From Paraburkholderia phenoliruptrix (GTDB lineage Bacteria > Pseudomonadota > Gammaproteobacteria > Burkholderiales > Burkholderiaceae), in the NCBI RefSeq assembly GCF_019511605.1, contig NZ_JAEUAV010000017.1, forward strand, positions 1-64,000: a stretch of DNA of 64,000 nt, given 5' to 3'. The notes below the pieces were generated by a model. The model searched no databases and had not been told where the DNA came from. It saw only the letters and a program-made list of their open reading frames with translations. A program made the position numbers and the translations under genes. The stretch's first letter is position 1; each line of letters opens with the position of its first letter. Shown piece after piece: positions 53,723 through 64,000 of this stretch.

Positions 53723-55564
53723 TTATCGGTCGGGCGACTTTTCGCTTGCTTGCAGGTGTCGCTCCTCCAGCGCGGCTCGCACCTCTCCAATGGCGGAGTC
53801 CCAATTACCCAGCTCCCGCTGGCGAAACAGTCGCATCGATGGATACCAAGGGCTATCGGTCCTCTCCTGGAGCCATCTCCATTGCGCATAGGCTGGCACC
53901 AGGACCCAAACCGGCAGATTGGCGGCACCGGCCAGATGTGCCACCGACGTGTCGACGGACACCACCAAGTCCAATGTCGCGAGTATTGCGAGCGTGTCAC
54001 CGAAGTCCTCAATGACCGGGCCGAGCGTGTGGAAATCAAATGCATCTGTCAGCGCTTCGCCTTCACGCTCCCGCTCGCCTTTTTGCAGCGAGAACCAAGT
54101 GGTTCCGGGAACCGAAAATAACGGTCTCAGCGCGTGGATATCAATGGAGCGGAAGCGGTCTAGTGCAGAGTGCGGACCACCGGCCCAAACAATACCGACC
54201 CTGAGTTTCCCTGACCGGTTCACTGACGGCGCTAGTGCTTCAAGCCGCGCTTTCCAAAAGGCAATAAGGTGAGGCTGTGCGGTGACATATGGCATTGCAA
54301 TAGGCAATGTGGACAGCTTCAGCCCCATGTGCTCAGGCATTCGCTGCATATGGCTCCAGTAATCGTAGGGGCCTCGCGGCAGACGCGTCAGAACTGAGCG
54401 GACACCTGTCATGCTGCGCGCGATTACAGCGACGGGTTCACTGACGAGTACATCGACCACCGCGCCTTGCTGATGCAACCACTCGGCAAAGCGCACGAAC
54501 TGGATTTCATCGCCGCGCCCCTGTTCGCCGACCAGCAAAAACGTGCGCCCATTTACCGGTTCACCTTCCCAAATCCGAAACTCCGGAAAGACGCGGGTAC
54601 TACGGGCCAGCGGCGTGTTGTAGAAAAGGTTGTGCCGGGACCACCCGACCTCATAGTTGCTGGCGTTGATTTCCAGCTCGGCATGCTGGAATTGCGATAT
54701 CTCGTCGGCCGGTTGTAGTCGCACGGCTTCTGCGCTGTATGCCATGGCTTCTTTAACGTAACCACGGACACTCAAAGCATGCGCCGCATATCGATGCAGG
54801 CGGACGCTTTGCAAGTCAAGGGCGATCCCCTGACGTGCAACACTGAACATTTCAGCGAAGCGGTCAATTCTATACAACGCAAGGCACAGTGCCTCCAATG
54901 CGGTTGCGTCAGTTGCATGCCGCATGCGGAGTTCTGACACTAGTCGCGAAAGTGGCAATTCCAGTTTGACCTTTCCAAAGGCGAGCAGTGCGTCGATGCC
55001 ATCCTTTAAAGACGAGTTGTCAATTGCCAAGGCTCGTAGCCAAAAGTCAGCTGCATCGTCCGATTCGCCGAGGTCAGTACTTATCTGTGCAACTGCGCGA
55101 ACCGCGTGATGCAACTCTGGCTCTCTTGCGATCGCCTTTATGTACTGCGCCTTTGCTTCCCGCAGACGCCCGCGTAACCGCAGGCAGTCGGCGAGATTGC
55201 GATGCAGCGTCGCTGTGCTTCCAATAAGACTGAGCGCGCGACGATAGAACTGCTCTGAATTTGCGTAGTCGCCTCTCATTGCCGCAATTAGACCGGCATG
55301 CTCCCAAAGGTCGCCGCGCTCAGGTTCGAGCCTTAGAGCACGCTCCAGATACGCAGACGCCTCCACAATCTTGTTTAGGCGTGCACATGCCAGTCCCATC
55401 TGATGCAACACATGGACATTGCCTGGCTCCGTTGCTAATACGAGCTCGTAAATACTCGCCGCCTCGGCCACGCAAGAGGCAGAAAATAACGCGTCTGCCT
55501 TCGAAGTTAGGGCACTCCGCTCGACGTCTTCAGTGTAAGCAGGTGACATTGCGGACATCTTCAA
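53723..55564 (-). CDS. TPR protein with a GT9-like glycosyltransferase domain
   Basis: 613 residues. The N-terminal 300 hold tetratricopeptide repeats, for example AASIYELVLATEPGNVHVLH, ASAYLERALRLEPERGDLWE and YVKEAMAYSAEAVRLQPADE. The C-terminal part has a GT9 (heptosyltransferase)-like fold with FLLVGEQGRGDEIQFVRFAE, VGIVWAGGPHSALDRFRSID and LVVSVDTSVAHLAGAANLPV, the last being the nucleotide-sugar-binding region. Proteins with this layout occur near protein- or envelope-glycosylation genes, but the acceptor is unknown. It lies alone, upstream of nothing on its strand, in a less GC-rich stretch. The start at 55564 has alternatives (ATG codons at 55558 and 55549). Confidence 0.8.
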   Translation of the reverse strand: MKMSAMSPAYTEDVERSALTSKADALFSASCVAEAASIYELVLATEPGNVHVLHQMGLACARLNKIVEASAYLERALRLEPERGDLWEHAGLIAAMRGDYANSEQFYRRALSLIGSTATLHRNLADCLRLRGRLREAKAQYIKAIAREPELHHAVRAVAQISTDLGESDDAADFWLRALAIDNSSLKDGIDALLAFGKVKLELPLSRLVSELRMRHATDATALEALCLALYRIDRFAEMFSVARQGIALDLQSVRLHRYAAHALSVRGYVKEAMAYSAEAVRLQPADEISQFQHAELEINASNYEVGWSRHNLFYNTPLARSTRVFPEFRIWEGEPVNGRTFLLVGEQGRGDEIQFVRFAEWLHQQGAVVDVLVSEPVAVIARSMTGVRSVLTRLPRGPYDYWSHMQRMPEHMGLKLSTLPIAMPYVTAQPHLIAFWKARLEALAPSVNRSGKLRVGIVWAGGPHSALDRFRSIDIHALRPLFSVPGTTWFSLQKGEREREGEALTDAFDFHTLGPVIEDFGDTLAILATLDLVVSVDTSVAHLAGAANLPVWVLVPAYAQWRWLQERTDSPWYPSMRLFRQRELGNWDSAIGEVRAALEERHLQASEKSPDR

Positions 55565-55648
55565 GGAAACTCGATCCCATTCCTGTGCGTTTGTGAGGTC
55601 CTGCGTAGTGTCAAGCCAGCGCAGGACTCGGCTCAGACACCAGAAGTG

Positions 55649-57760
55649 TTATGGCGTAAACGTAGCGAAAAGCTTAGTGTCTACAACGTCTGACGCAGGC
55701 TTGATCACAAGGTAATACGTGCCTGGTCGCGGATTCCACAGGAAGCATTGGGCGCCACTACCTGACGCAAAATATCGTGAACAGTCCGCATTCACCGATG
55801 TGGGCGAACCGGCCTTCACAAACATCATTCCCGAGTCGAAGGAAGAACGCGACGAGAGATTGGCCCTCATCACTGGTGCACCAGACGGAAGCTCGAGCTT
55901 GTAATACTGCGGAACGTTCGCTTTTCCGGAAAACATGAGTTCAGTGTCGAAAGCCATATCAGTTGCTTGAGGAGCAACTACCGTGATGGGCCGCGATACT
56001 CGGCTAACGGCGCCGTTGCTGTCGGTGATCGTTAACGAGACGTTGTAGGTGCCCGGATATTCGTAATCATGGGAAGAATTCCGAGACTCAGTGCTAACCG
56101 TATCGCCTTTATCGTCGTAACCCATATTCCATGCCCATGACCTGATCGACGCAGCGCCTCTTGCTGTCGAGAGATCGGTACATGTCACCAGCATTCCCAC
56201 AGTTCCCTGCGCGCAGATGAAATCTGCCGCTGCAGGGATTTCCCCCGATCTCGCCGCTGCGACGGCCGCCGACGCGTCCAGAATCCCCGCGCCGATGGGT
56301 TGATCTGGGCGCTTAGGGAATGGCTGGCTATGTTGTGTTATCAGTGTACGCATCTCCGCGGCACTATATTGCTTCGATGCCACTGACTTAATTAGCGCGA
56401 CAACACCGCTGACCATTGGTGCGGCCATCGACGTACCCGTCTGTAAGGCGTAGCTCTCCGAACCTAGAGAGTAGGTGCCATCGTTTCATGTGGAGAGGAT
56501 ATCGGTGCCCGGCGCCGCAATATCTACTGTTAGCCCATAGTTTGATGTGTACGATCGCGAGCCGTCCTTCTGCGTATTGCCGACCGCGATAACGCCACGA
56601 CAGTTGGCGGGTTGCACATTTGATGCGTCGGCTGAATCGTTTCCAGCCGCGACAACCACCGTCGCACCACGGCTGTTTGCATCGTCAATCGCGTACTGGA
56701 ATGTTTTCGCGCAGTAACCGACTGCTTCAAGGCTCAGGTTGATGACACTAGCTGGGTGAGGATTATTCGGTATTCCTGCGACTGATCCACCAGAGGCCCA
56801 AATAAGCGCATCGGATGTCGAGGAAAGGAGACCTCCACCCCACTGGTTCAATGACCGTGCGGAAACGAGCTTCGCAGAAGGCGCGATCCCCGAAATCCCA
56901 ATACCATTACTGGTAACAGCAGCCATGATGCCCGCGACATGAGTGCCATGATATGAAATGACTCTGCCGTTGCTTCCTATGCCGGGATTGGAGCCCCCGG
57001 GCGGTCCAAGAAACGTGAAGTCGTAACCCGCGGGGATCACGTTCGCGTCGAGATCGCTGTGTCCGGTTAACCCATTGTCAACAACGCCGATGGTGATTCC
57101 CGCACCCGTTGCAATCTTCCATGCGTCGCTTACGCGAATTCCCGCGTATGGCTGACTTGGATCAAGATTGGAAAATAACCCCCATTGCTGGCTGTAAAGC
57201 GGATCATTGGGAGCCGAGGTCGCTGATATAACAATGTCCGGTTCGACGTATTCAACGTCAGGATCGGACGCGATCGCCCGCATAAACGCCTTGGCTTCCT
57301 TGGCGTTCAGTTTGCGGTCTATCGTTAACACGTCTGCTCCAAGACCCATGCGGCGGGCGTGGCGCGCACGCGCAGGGAAGGCGCTCGCAAGCCTGTCAAG
57401 CCTTGACTCAACTGCCGTGGAGTCTGAGCGCGCGGTAGTCCCAACTTTGTATCTGACGATGAAGCGGTCTGTCTGAGAGTCGGCCGAAATGGCGCTCGCG
57501 TTCATCCGCATGGCCGCAACGGCCGTGACAACGGCGGAACTAGCCGCGTCCATCGCCGCGATTACTTGGGGATCTGACGCTTTGCCAAGAGGCTCGACGT
57601 TGCCTGCGCTATTACTTCCCCCGCAAGCTGTGAGCGCCAACGAGATACCTATCAGACCAGCTCTGATTCCACGCCCGTTGATTTTCAGTGCCCCAAACTG
57701 CAACTTAGCTGCGTTAGGTCGAGGGCGGTTTTGGTCCCTGATACGTCGTTTTGTCTGCAT
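55649..57760 (-). pseudogene. S8 (subtilisin-like) serine protease with PKD and pre-peptidase C-type domains, broken by TGA
   Basis: One frame of 703 codons with a single in-frame TGA at 56486-56488. The N-terminus has a lipobox-type signal (SLALTACGGS), then an inhibitor-I9-like propeptide (FIVRYKVGTTARSDSTAVES to about VEYVEPD). The protease domain shows Asp in GVVDNGLTGHSDLD, His in HGTHVAGIMAAV and Asn in VVAAGNDSADA. The TGA lies after GTDILST; behind it come GTSMAAPMVSG with the catalytic Ser, a PKD-like domain (STESRNSSHDYEYPGTYNVS) and a beta-rich pre-peptidase-like end. As written, the catalytic Ser is lost, so the gene is probably dead. A sequencing error at this base would restore it. 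Confidence 0.85.
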
Positions 57761-58605
57761 CGCTTTTTACTGTCCTAAGTAATGTATATGTCCGGCTCTG
57801 CGCTTCCTGTTCTTTGTCTGCACATCCGCAAACGTCCGGCAGTTTCTTGCACCCGCGTTGAATAAATATAGACAGCTATCCTAAACATATTCCACGACGA
57901 ACCGAGCTTAAGAGACGCGATGAGGCATTGCGGGAGAATCATGCGTACTCCCATCAATCAGAAGCAGAGGGGAGCCCGCCGTTCATAAAGGAGAGGAACG
58001 GACGAATGATGATAACGACAACGAAGACGCTGCACCCGAAACCCGGCGATCCGAAAGAGCCTCACCGGAGTTCCTCTCCATTGGAAATGGCATGCAACGT
58101 TAAACGAGATCAAACCTGATCGCCACGGTTTCGACGGCGAGTTGAGTCTGCCGCAGGCGTAAGGTGCATGCAAGCCAATAAATACGCGAGCGGTCCATTT
58201 CAGAATTTTCCACTGAATCACTGGTATGAAATCTGAAAGTCTCATTCACGGCGCATAGGTCTATTCGGACATGGAGAAGACCGGTGAACAAGACTGTCCC
58301 TCCCGTCGGCCTTTCCGGCGGAACGCGGTTCTGGCTCAAGCACCGAGAGACAAACGCGGCGGAGGCAAGCCGGCAGCGTCGTGCCGCGCTACGGGCGCGT
58401 AGTGGGGCCAAACGCGGCAAGGACAGGCCGAGAGGTTCAAAACCCCACCCCAGGCAAAAAACCCCTCATAGCGCCCCCGCTCAATTTGTGCTTTACTTTT
58501 CGGCAGACTCATAAAAACCGCAGCACCCCGACCGGATCAGGACGAACAGGCAGGCTGCAGGCATAAGAAAAGCGGTCCGGTTTCCCCCAATCAGGAGACG
58601 ACTTC
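57761..58605. other. Long intergenic region before the cox operon
   Basis: 845 bases with an AT-rich stretch (57,860-57,900). A 37-codon frame at 58006-58119 follows AAAGGAGAGG at a workable distance and may be a small protein, but it has no recognisable family. A GTG-started frame at 58284-58514 is Arg-rich and unconvincing. The cox promoter is presumably in the last 150 bases. Confidence 0.35.
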
Positions 58606-59160
<555 letters not shown>

Positions 59161-59170
59161 GGAGCCGACG

Positions 59171-61558
59171 ATGAACGCACCCGAAACGCACAACCTGATC
59201 GGCGCTTCCGTCGAACGTAAGGAAGACTATCGATTCCTCACGGGCAACGGCCAGTACACCGACGACATCCTGCTGCCGCAGCAGACCTACGCGGTCTTTC
59301 TGCGCTCGCCGCACGCCCACGCGAAGATCAACAGCATCGACACCACAGCGGCGCAACAGTCGCCCGGCGTGGTCGCCATTTTCACCGGCAAGGACATGGC
59401 GGCGGAGAACGTCGGCGGCCTGCCGTGCGGCTGGCTGATCCACAGCACGGACGGCAAGCCGATGAACGAGCCGCCGCATCCCGTCATCGCGCATACGAAA
59501 GTGCGTCACGTCGGCGATCAGGTCGCCCTCGTGATCGCGGATTCGATCAAGGCCGCGAAAGACGCGTTGGAACTGATCGAAGTGGACTACGACGTGCTGC
59601 CCGCCGTGGTCGACACCGCACACGCAGCGGACCCCGGCCAGCCGGCCGTTCACGACGAAGTGCCGGACAACGTCTGCTACAACTGGGGCCACGGCGACAA
59701 AGCGGCCACCGACGCCGCCTTCGCGAAAGCAGCACACGTCACCACCCTCGACATCGTCAATAACCGCCTCGTGCCGAACGCAATCGAACCGCGCGCGGTG
59801 AACGCGAGCTATTCGGCGCAGGACGACAGCTACACGCTCTATGTGGCGAACCAGAATCCGCACGTGGAGCGCCTGCTGATGGCAGCGTTCGTGCTCTCGT
59901 TGCCCGAATCCAAATTGCGGGTGATTGCGCCGGACGTGGGCGGCGGGTTTGGTTCGAAGATTTTCCTTTACGCCGAAGATGTCGCGCTCACGTGGGCGTC
60001 GAAGAAAATCCGCCGCCCCGTGAAGTGGACGGCCGAGCGCTCGGAAGCCTTCCTGTCGGATGCGCATGGCCGCGATCACGTAACGAAAGCGGAGCTCGCG
60101 CTCGACGCCGACGGCAAGTTTCTCGGCATGCGCATTCACACCATCGCGAACATGGGCGCATATCTGTCCACGTTCGCCACGAGCGTGCCTACCATTCTGT
60201 ACGCGACGCTGCTGGCTGGCCAATACGCGACGCCCGCCATCTACGCCGAAGTCAAAGCCGTCTTCACCAACACCGTTCCCGTCGACGCCTATCGCGGCGC
60301 GGGCCGCCCCGAAGCGACTTATGTGGTGGAGCGTCTGGTCGAAACAGCCGCACGCGAAATGAAGATCGACCCAGCCGAGATTCGGCGCCGCAACTTCATC
60401 CGCGAATTCCCATACGCGACGCCAGTCGGCCTCACCTACGACACGGGCGACTACGAAGCAATCCTCGCGCGCGCGCTCGAACTCGCCGATGTGAAAAGCT
60501 TCGAAGCGCGCCGCCAGCAATCGGAGAAAAACGGCAAGCGGCGGGGCCTCGGCTACTCCTGCTATATCGAAGCATGCGGTCTTGCACCGTCGAACATCGC
60601 GGGCGCGCTCGGTGCGCGCGCGGGGCTGTTCGAAGTCGGCCAGATTCGCGTGCATCCGACAGGCTCAGTCACCGTGTTCACCGGCTCGCACAGTCACGGT
60701 CAGGGGCATGAAACGACCTTCGCGCAAGTGGTGGCTGACCGGCTCGGCATTGCGCTCGAAAGCGTGGAAATCGTGCACGGCGATACGGGTCGCATTCCGT
60801 TCGGCATGGGCACCTATGGCTCGCGCTCCATTGCGGTCGGCGGCTCGGCGATCATGAAAGCGCTCGACAAGATCGAAGCGAAGGCGAAGAAAATTGCCGC
60901 GCATCTGCTCGAAGCCGCGGCAGAAGACATCGAGTTCAAGGACGGCGTATTCCGCGTCGCCGGCACGGACCGCACCAAGGCCTTCGCCGAGATTTCGCTC
61001 GCCGCATATGTGCCGCACAACTATCCGCTAGAAGTGCTGGAACCGGGCCTGGAAGAAAGCGCGTTTTACGACCCGAGCAACTTTACCTATCCGTCGGGCG
61101 CATACATCTGCGAGATCGAGGTGGACCCGGACACGGGCGTGTGCGAAATCCAGCAGTTCACGGCCGTCGACGATTTCGGCAACGTGATCAACCCGATGAT
61201 CGTCGAAGGCCAGGTGCACGGCGGCCTCGCGCAAGGCATCGGACAAGCCATGCTGGAGCGCTGCGTATACGACAACGAAAGCGGCCAATTGCTGTCCGGC
61301 TCGTACATGGACTACGCAATGCCGCACGCGTCGGACCTGCCGGATTTCACTGTAGAGACCGCGAAAGGCACGCCGTGCACGCACAATCCGCTCGGCGTCA
61401 AAGGTTGCGGCGAAGCAGGCGCAATCGGCTCGCCGCCGGCCGTGATCAACGCGATCATCGACGCACTCGCGCCGCTCGGCGTGACCGACCTGCAAATGCC
61501 GGCCACGCCGCATCGCGTGTGGTCGGCCATTCACGCGGCCACGCAGGCAGCCCACTAA
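59171..61558 (+). CDS. coxL: Molybdopterin-binding large subunit, form II CoxL type
   Basis: 795 residues, normal length. The active-site loop reads AYRGAGR at 373-379, the signature of form II enzymes, whereas true aerobic CO dehydrogenases (form I) have AYxCSFR. The Mo-site glutamate lies in GCGEAGAIGSPPA (Glu748). Further cofactor segments are APDVGGGFGSKIFLYAE and QGHETTFAQVVADRLG. It therefore belongs to the xanthine-dehydrogenase family with an unknown substrate, and CO oxidation should not be assumed. Genes for the Fe-S, FAD and maturation proteins are adjacent. Confidence 0.92.
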   Translation: MNAPETHNLIGASVERKEDYRFLTGNGQYTDDILLPQQTYAVFLRSPHAHAKINSIDTTAAQQSPGVVAIFTGKDMAAENVGGLPCGWLIHSTDGKPMNEPPHPVIAHTKVRHVGDQVALVIADSIKAAKDALELIEVDYDVLPAVVDTAHAADPGQPAVHDEVPDNVCYNWGHGDKAATDAAFAKAAHVTTLDIVNNRLVPNAIEPRAVNASYSAQDDSYTLYVANQNPHVERLLMAAFVLSLPESKLRVIAPDVGGGFGSKIFLYAEDVALTWASKKIRRPVKWTAERSEAFLSDAHGRDHVTKAELALDADGKFLGMRIHTIANMGAYLSTFATSVPTILYATLLAGQYATPAIYAEVKAVFTNTVPVDAYRGAGRPEATYVVERLVETAAREMKIDPAEIRRRNFIREFPYATPVGLTYDTGDYEAILARALELADVKSFEARRQQSEKNGKRRGLGYSCYIEACGLAPSNIAGALGARAGLFEVGQIRVHPTGSVTVFTGSHSHGQGHETTFAQVVADRLGIALESVEIVHGDTGRIPFGMGTYGSRSIAVGGSAIMKALDKIEAKAKKIAAHLLEAAAEDIEFKDGVFRVAGTDRTKAFAEISLAAYVPHNYPLEVLEPGLEESAFYDPSNFTYPSGAYICEIEVDPDTGVCEIQQFTAVDDFGNVINPMIVEGQVHGGLAQGIGQAMLERCVYDNESGQLLSGSYMDYAMPHASDLPDFTVETAKGTPCTHNPLGVKGCGEAGAIGSPPAVINAIIDALAPLGVTDLQMPATPHRVWSAIHAATQAAH

Positions 61559-61580
61559 GATCCTGAGCGGAGCATTCGAC

Positions 61581-62378
61581 ATGTATTCATTCGAGTATCA
61601 ACGCGCGACGGACCCGCAAGCAGCCGCCGCAGCCATTGCCGCCGACAGCGACGCGAAGTTTCTGGCCGGCGGACAGAGCCTCCTGCCGACCATGCGGCTG
61701 CGTCTCGCGCAGCCCTCGCAACTGATCGACGTGACTCGCATTCCGGCGCTCAAGTCGATCAGCGTCGAGGCCAATGTGGTGAAAATCGGCGCAGCCGTCT
61801 GTCACGCGGATGTCGCGGAGCACGCCGAGGTACGCCGGGCGTTGCCGGCGCTGGCGGACCTGGCCGCGCATATCGGCGATCGCCAGGTGCGCGCGCTCGG
61901 CACGCTCGGCGGCTCGCTCGCCAACAACGATCCGGCCGCCTGCTATCCGGCGGCGGCAATGGGACTGGACGCCACCATCGTCACGCAACGGCGGCGCATT
62001 TCGTCCAGCGACTTTTTCGTGGGCATGTACGAGACCGCGCTGGAACCGGACGAACTGATCGTGGGCGTGGAATTCCCGGTTCCCGAGCGAGCCGCGTACG
62101 AAAAATTCAGGAACCCCGCGTCGCATTTCGCGCTCGTCGGCGTGTTCGTTGCGAAGTTCGCGAGCGGCGTGCGCGTTGCGGTGACAGGCGCGGCGGCCTC
62201 CGTGTTCCGTGTGCCCGAACTGGAAAGCGCGCTGTCGGCCAATTTCACGCCCGAGGCCGCGCGCGCGGTCAACCTCGCCGGCGCGAACCTGAACGACGAC
62301 ATGCACGCGAGCGCTGAATATCGCGCGCATCTCATTCCGGTACTCGCTGCGCGCGCGGTGGCAAAAGCAAATAGTTAG
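61581..62378 (+). CDS. coxM: FAD-binding medium subunit (CoxM)
   Basis: 265 residues, starting at an ATG with GGAG nine bases upstream, 22 bases after the coxL stop. FAD is bound by AKFLAGGQSLLPTMRLRL near residue 30 and by VRALGTLGGSLANNDPAACY near residue 105, both typical of the vanillyl-alcohol-oxidase-type FAD domain in this family. The C-terminal CO-dehydrogenase flavoprotein domain follows (ASHFALVGVFVAKFASGV onward). It transfers electrons from the Fe-S subunit to an acceptor such as quinone. The length is slightly short but complete. The following gap to coxD is 94 bases. Confidence 0.92.
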   Translation: MYSFEYQRATDPQAAAAAIAADSDAKFLAGGQSLLPTMRLRLAQPSQLIDVTRIPALKSISVEANVVKIGAAVCHADVAEHAEVRRALPALADLAAHIGDRQVRALGTLGGSLANNDPAACYPAAAMGLDATIVTQRRRISSSDFFVGMYETALEPDELIVGVEFPVPERAAYEKFRNPASHFALVGVFVAKFASGVRVAVTGAAASVFRVPELESALSANFTPEAARAVNLAGANLNDDMHASAEYRAHLIPVLAARAVAKANS

Positions 62379-62472
62379 CCATCCTCCGTATAGGCAGCCG
62401 ACGCGGGCCTGCTCGCTCGCGCCGGCTGCGGCCGCTCAAGCGCGCCGATGGTCGCGCAGATTCAGGAACGCC

Positions 62473-63360
62473 ATGCACCCCGCTTCAATCGACGACACCC
62501 TCACGCAACTCGCCGCACAAAACTATTTCGCGAGCCGAGAACTGGCGACGGCGTTGTATCTCGCGCTGCGCATGGAGCGTCCGCTGTTCGTCGAAGGAGA
62601 GCCGGGCGTCGGCAAGACCGAGCTTGCCAAGGCAGCGGCGGGCATGCTCGGCACGTCGATGCTGCGGCTGCAATGCTACGAAGGACTCGACACCGCGAGC
62701 GCGCTCTACGAGTGGGACTACCCGCGGCAGATCATGGCCTTGCGTCTTGCCGAAGCGGCGGGCGAGCGGCCCGACAACGACACCTTGTATCGCGGCGAAT
62801 TTCTGCTCAAGCGCCCGCTGCTGCAAGCCCTGTTGCCCGACGAAAATCATCCTGGCGCGCGGCGCGTGCTGCTGATCGACGAAATCGACCGCGCCGACGA
62901 GCCGTTCGAAGCCTTCCTCCTCGAACTGCTGTCCGACTTCCAGGTGTCGATTCCCGAGTACGGCACCGTGCGCGCGGCACAGCCACCGCTCGTGGTCATG
63001 ACCTCGAACCGCACGCGCGAGGTGCACGACGCGTTGAAGCGCCGCTGCCTGTATCAATGGATCGGCTACCCGGATCGCGAGCGCGAACTGCAGATCGTGG
63101 CCGCGCGCGCGCCGCAAACGTCGGCGCAATTGCAGCGGCGCGCGGTCGACTTCGTGCACCGGCTGCGCGGCATCGATCTGTTCAAGGCGCCGGGCATTGC
63201 GGAAACGATCGACTGGTGCCGCGCGCTCGAGGCGCTCTCGGTGACGGAGCTCGATCCGCAGTCGGTGCAGAACACGCTTGGCGTGCTGCTGAAATACCAG
63301 GACGACCTCGCGCGTGTCGACGCGGCGCAAATCGCGCAGTGTCTCGCCGCGCCGGAATAG
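62473..63360 (+). CDS. coxD: MoxR-type AAA+ ATPase CoxD
   Basis: 295 residues. Walker A lies in VEGEPGVGKTELAKAAAGML, Walker B in VLLIDEIDRADEPFEAFL, and sensor 1 in VVMTSNRTREVHDALKRRC. CoxD-type ATPases help to insert sulfur and metal into the active site of the CO-dehydrogenase-like large subunit together with the VWA protein CoxE, which here begins 5 bases downstream. The early DTLTQLAAQNYFASRELATA is typical of MoxR N-termini. The pairing with coxE and position after coxM strongly support the assignment. Confidence 0.92.
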   Translation: MHPASIDDTLTQLAAQNYFASRELATALYLALRMERPLFVEGEPGVGKTELAKAAAGMLGTSMLRLQCYEGLDTASALYEWDYPRQIMALRLAEAAGERPDNDTLYRGEFLLKRPLLQALLPDENHPGARRVLLIDEIDRADEPFEAFLLELLSDFQVSIPEYGTVRAAQPPLVVMTSNRTREVHDALKRRCLYQWIGYPDRERELQIVAARAPQTSAQLQRRAVDFVHRLRGIDLFKAPGIAETIDWCRALEALSVTELDPQSVQNTLGVLLKYQDDLARVDAAQIAQCLAAPE

Positions 63361-63365
63361 CGAGC

Positions 63366-64000
63366 ATGACGACGCCCACTCGCGCTGACAACCCCGACCA
63401 CGGCGACGCTCCGCCCGCGCAGCGCCGACCGGACGCCGGGCAGCGGCTCGCAGCATCGCCGGAAAACGGCACGCCTACGCTTGCGCGCAACGTCGTGCAT
63501 TTCGTGCGCGTGCTGCGCGGCGCGGGTCTGCCCATGTCGCCCGCGCATGCCGTCGACGCGCTCGCCGCCCTCCACTACATCGACCTCGCGCGCCGCGACG
63601 ACGTGCGTGCCGCGCTCGCGGCAACGCTGGTTTCGGCGCCCGACGAACGCGAACTCTTCGACGCGGCGTTCGAACTCTTCTGGCGTGATCCGGATTGGGA
63701 AGGCAAGCTGCGGGCGCTGCTCCTGCCGAAAGTCCGCGACGGCCTGCCGCCGCCCAAACGGAACAACCGTCTCGCCGACGCGCTCGCGGTGCGCGCGCCG
63801 CCCTCCCCGCACATGCAAGAACCGCAGGAAACCGAGCAGCAGGAACTGCGCGCGCACCTCACGTTCAGTGCGGAAGAACGGTTGCGTCACCGCGATTTCG
63901 ACACCCTTTCCGCCGACGAATGGCGCACGCTGCGTCATCTGATCCGCGCTCAGCGTCTGCCGCTCGCGAAGGAGCCGACGCGCCGCCTGAAGGCGGCATC
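63366..64000 (+). CDS. coxE: VWA-domain protein CoxE (partial, runs off the right edge)
   Basis: The ATG at 63366 lies 5 bases after the coxD stop, and the frame stays open to the edge (211 codons present). The visible part is helical (LARNVVHFVRVLRGAGLPMS, then HAVDALAALHYIDLARRDDV and LFDAAFELFWRDPDWEGKL), the family N-terminal region of CoxE/VWA-containing proteins. The von Willebrand A domain itself would lie beyond the window. It is expected to work with CoxD in maturing the molybdenum hydroxylase. Confidence 0.85.
   Translation, partial: MTTPTRADNPDHGDAPPAQRRPDAGQRLAASPENGTPTLARNVVHFVRVLRGAGLPMSPAHAVDALAALHYIDLARRDDVRAALAATLVSAPDERELFDAAFELFWRDPDWEGKLRALLLPKVRDGLPPPKRNNRLADALAVRAPPSPHMQEPQETEQQELRAHLTFSAEERLRHRDFDTLSADEWRTLRHLIRAQRLPLAKEPTRRLKAA

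Noticed and set aside
56486..56488. Selenocysteine codon in the S8 protease
   Set aside because: The residue is not at a catalytic or redox position, and no convincing hairpin with a SECIS-like apical loop follows. A plain nonsense mutation or sequencing error is simpler.
59171..61558. Naming CoxL a true aerobic CO dehydrogenase
   Set aside because: The active-site loop is AYRGAGR (form II), not AYxCSFR.

Overview
The window looks like chromosomal DNA of a Burkholderia/Paraburkholderia-type betaproteobacterium. The evidence is high GC with GC-rich third codon positions, the rsmI / yraN-SIS-BON arrangement, a Burkholderia-style H-NS protein, HugZ, a high-potential iron-sulfur protein and a coxSLMDE cluster. 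No database search was possible, so the assignment rests on recognised families.

Positions 1 to about 24,840 are an accessory island ending beside a tRNA-Ala(CGC) gene on the minus strand. From the left it holds the 3' end of an unknown gene, an internally deleted IS256-family element, the C-terminal half of a broken tyrosine recombinase, and a complete BREX type 1 phage-defence operon on the minus strand. In transcription order the operon reads small HTH regulator, possible 81-aa ORF, brxE-like, brxA, brxB, brxC, pglX, pglZ, brxL. A near-perfect 24-bp palindrome sits just upstream of the regulator. BrxL ends in a domain that closely resembles the phospholipase-D-like domain of the eukaryotic ESCRT-III partner MITD1 (MIT_C) in place of a Lon-like domain. 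To the right lie a coiled-coil hypothetical, an IS21 element with frameshifts in both genes, a small membrane protein, a GmrSD/BrxU-like (DUF262/DUF1524) type IV restriction protein and a frameshifted gene. All BREX genes are open, while the mobility genes have decayed.

From 24,847 to about 53,500 the content is core-like: the cytochrome c / dolP-like / diaA-like / yraN block divergent from rsmI, rlpA, an MBL hydrolase with a 3'-5' exonuclease, an Lrp regulator, a CDF metal exporter, hns, hugZ, two MFS transporters, a Liv-type binding protein, nitronate monooxygenase, dienelactone hydrolase, an amidase, HiPIP, an LhgO-like oxidoreductase, an AAA+ ATPase, a secreted protein, an EEP-fold hydrolase, ferredoxin-NADP reductase, a soluble histidine kinase with a NarL-type regulator, and an amino-acid permease.

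Positions 53,700 to 57,800 form a small islet with a TPR-glycosyltransferase and an S8 protease interrupted by an in-frame TGA before its catalytic serine. The right edge (58,606 to the end) is a form II CoxL-type molybdenum hydroxylase operon (coxS, coxL, coxM, coxD, partial coxE).
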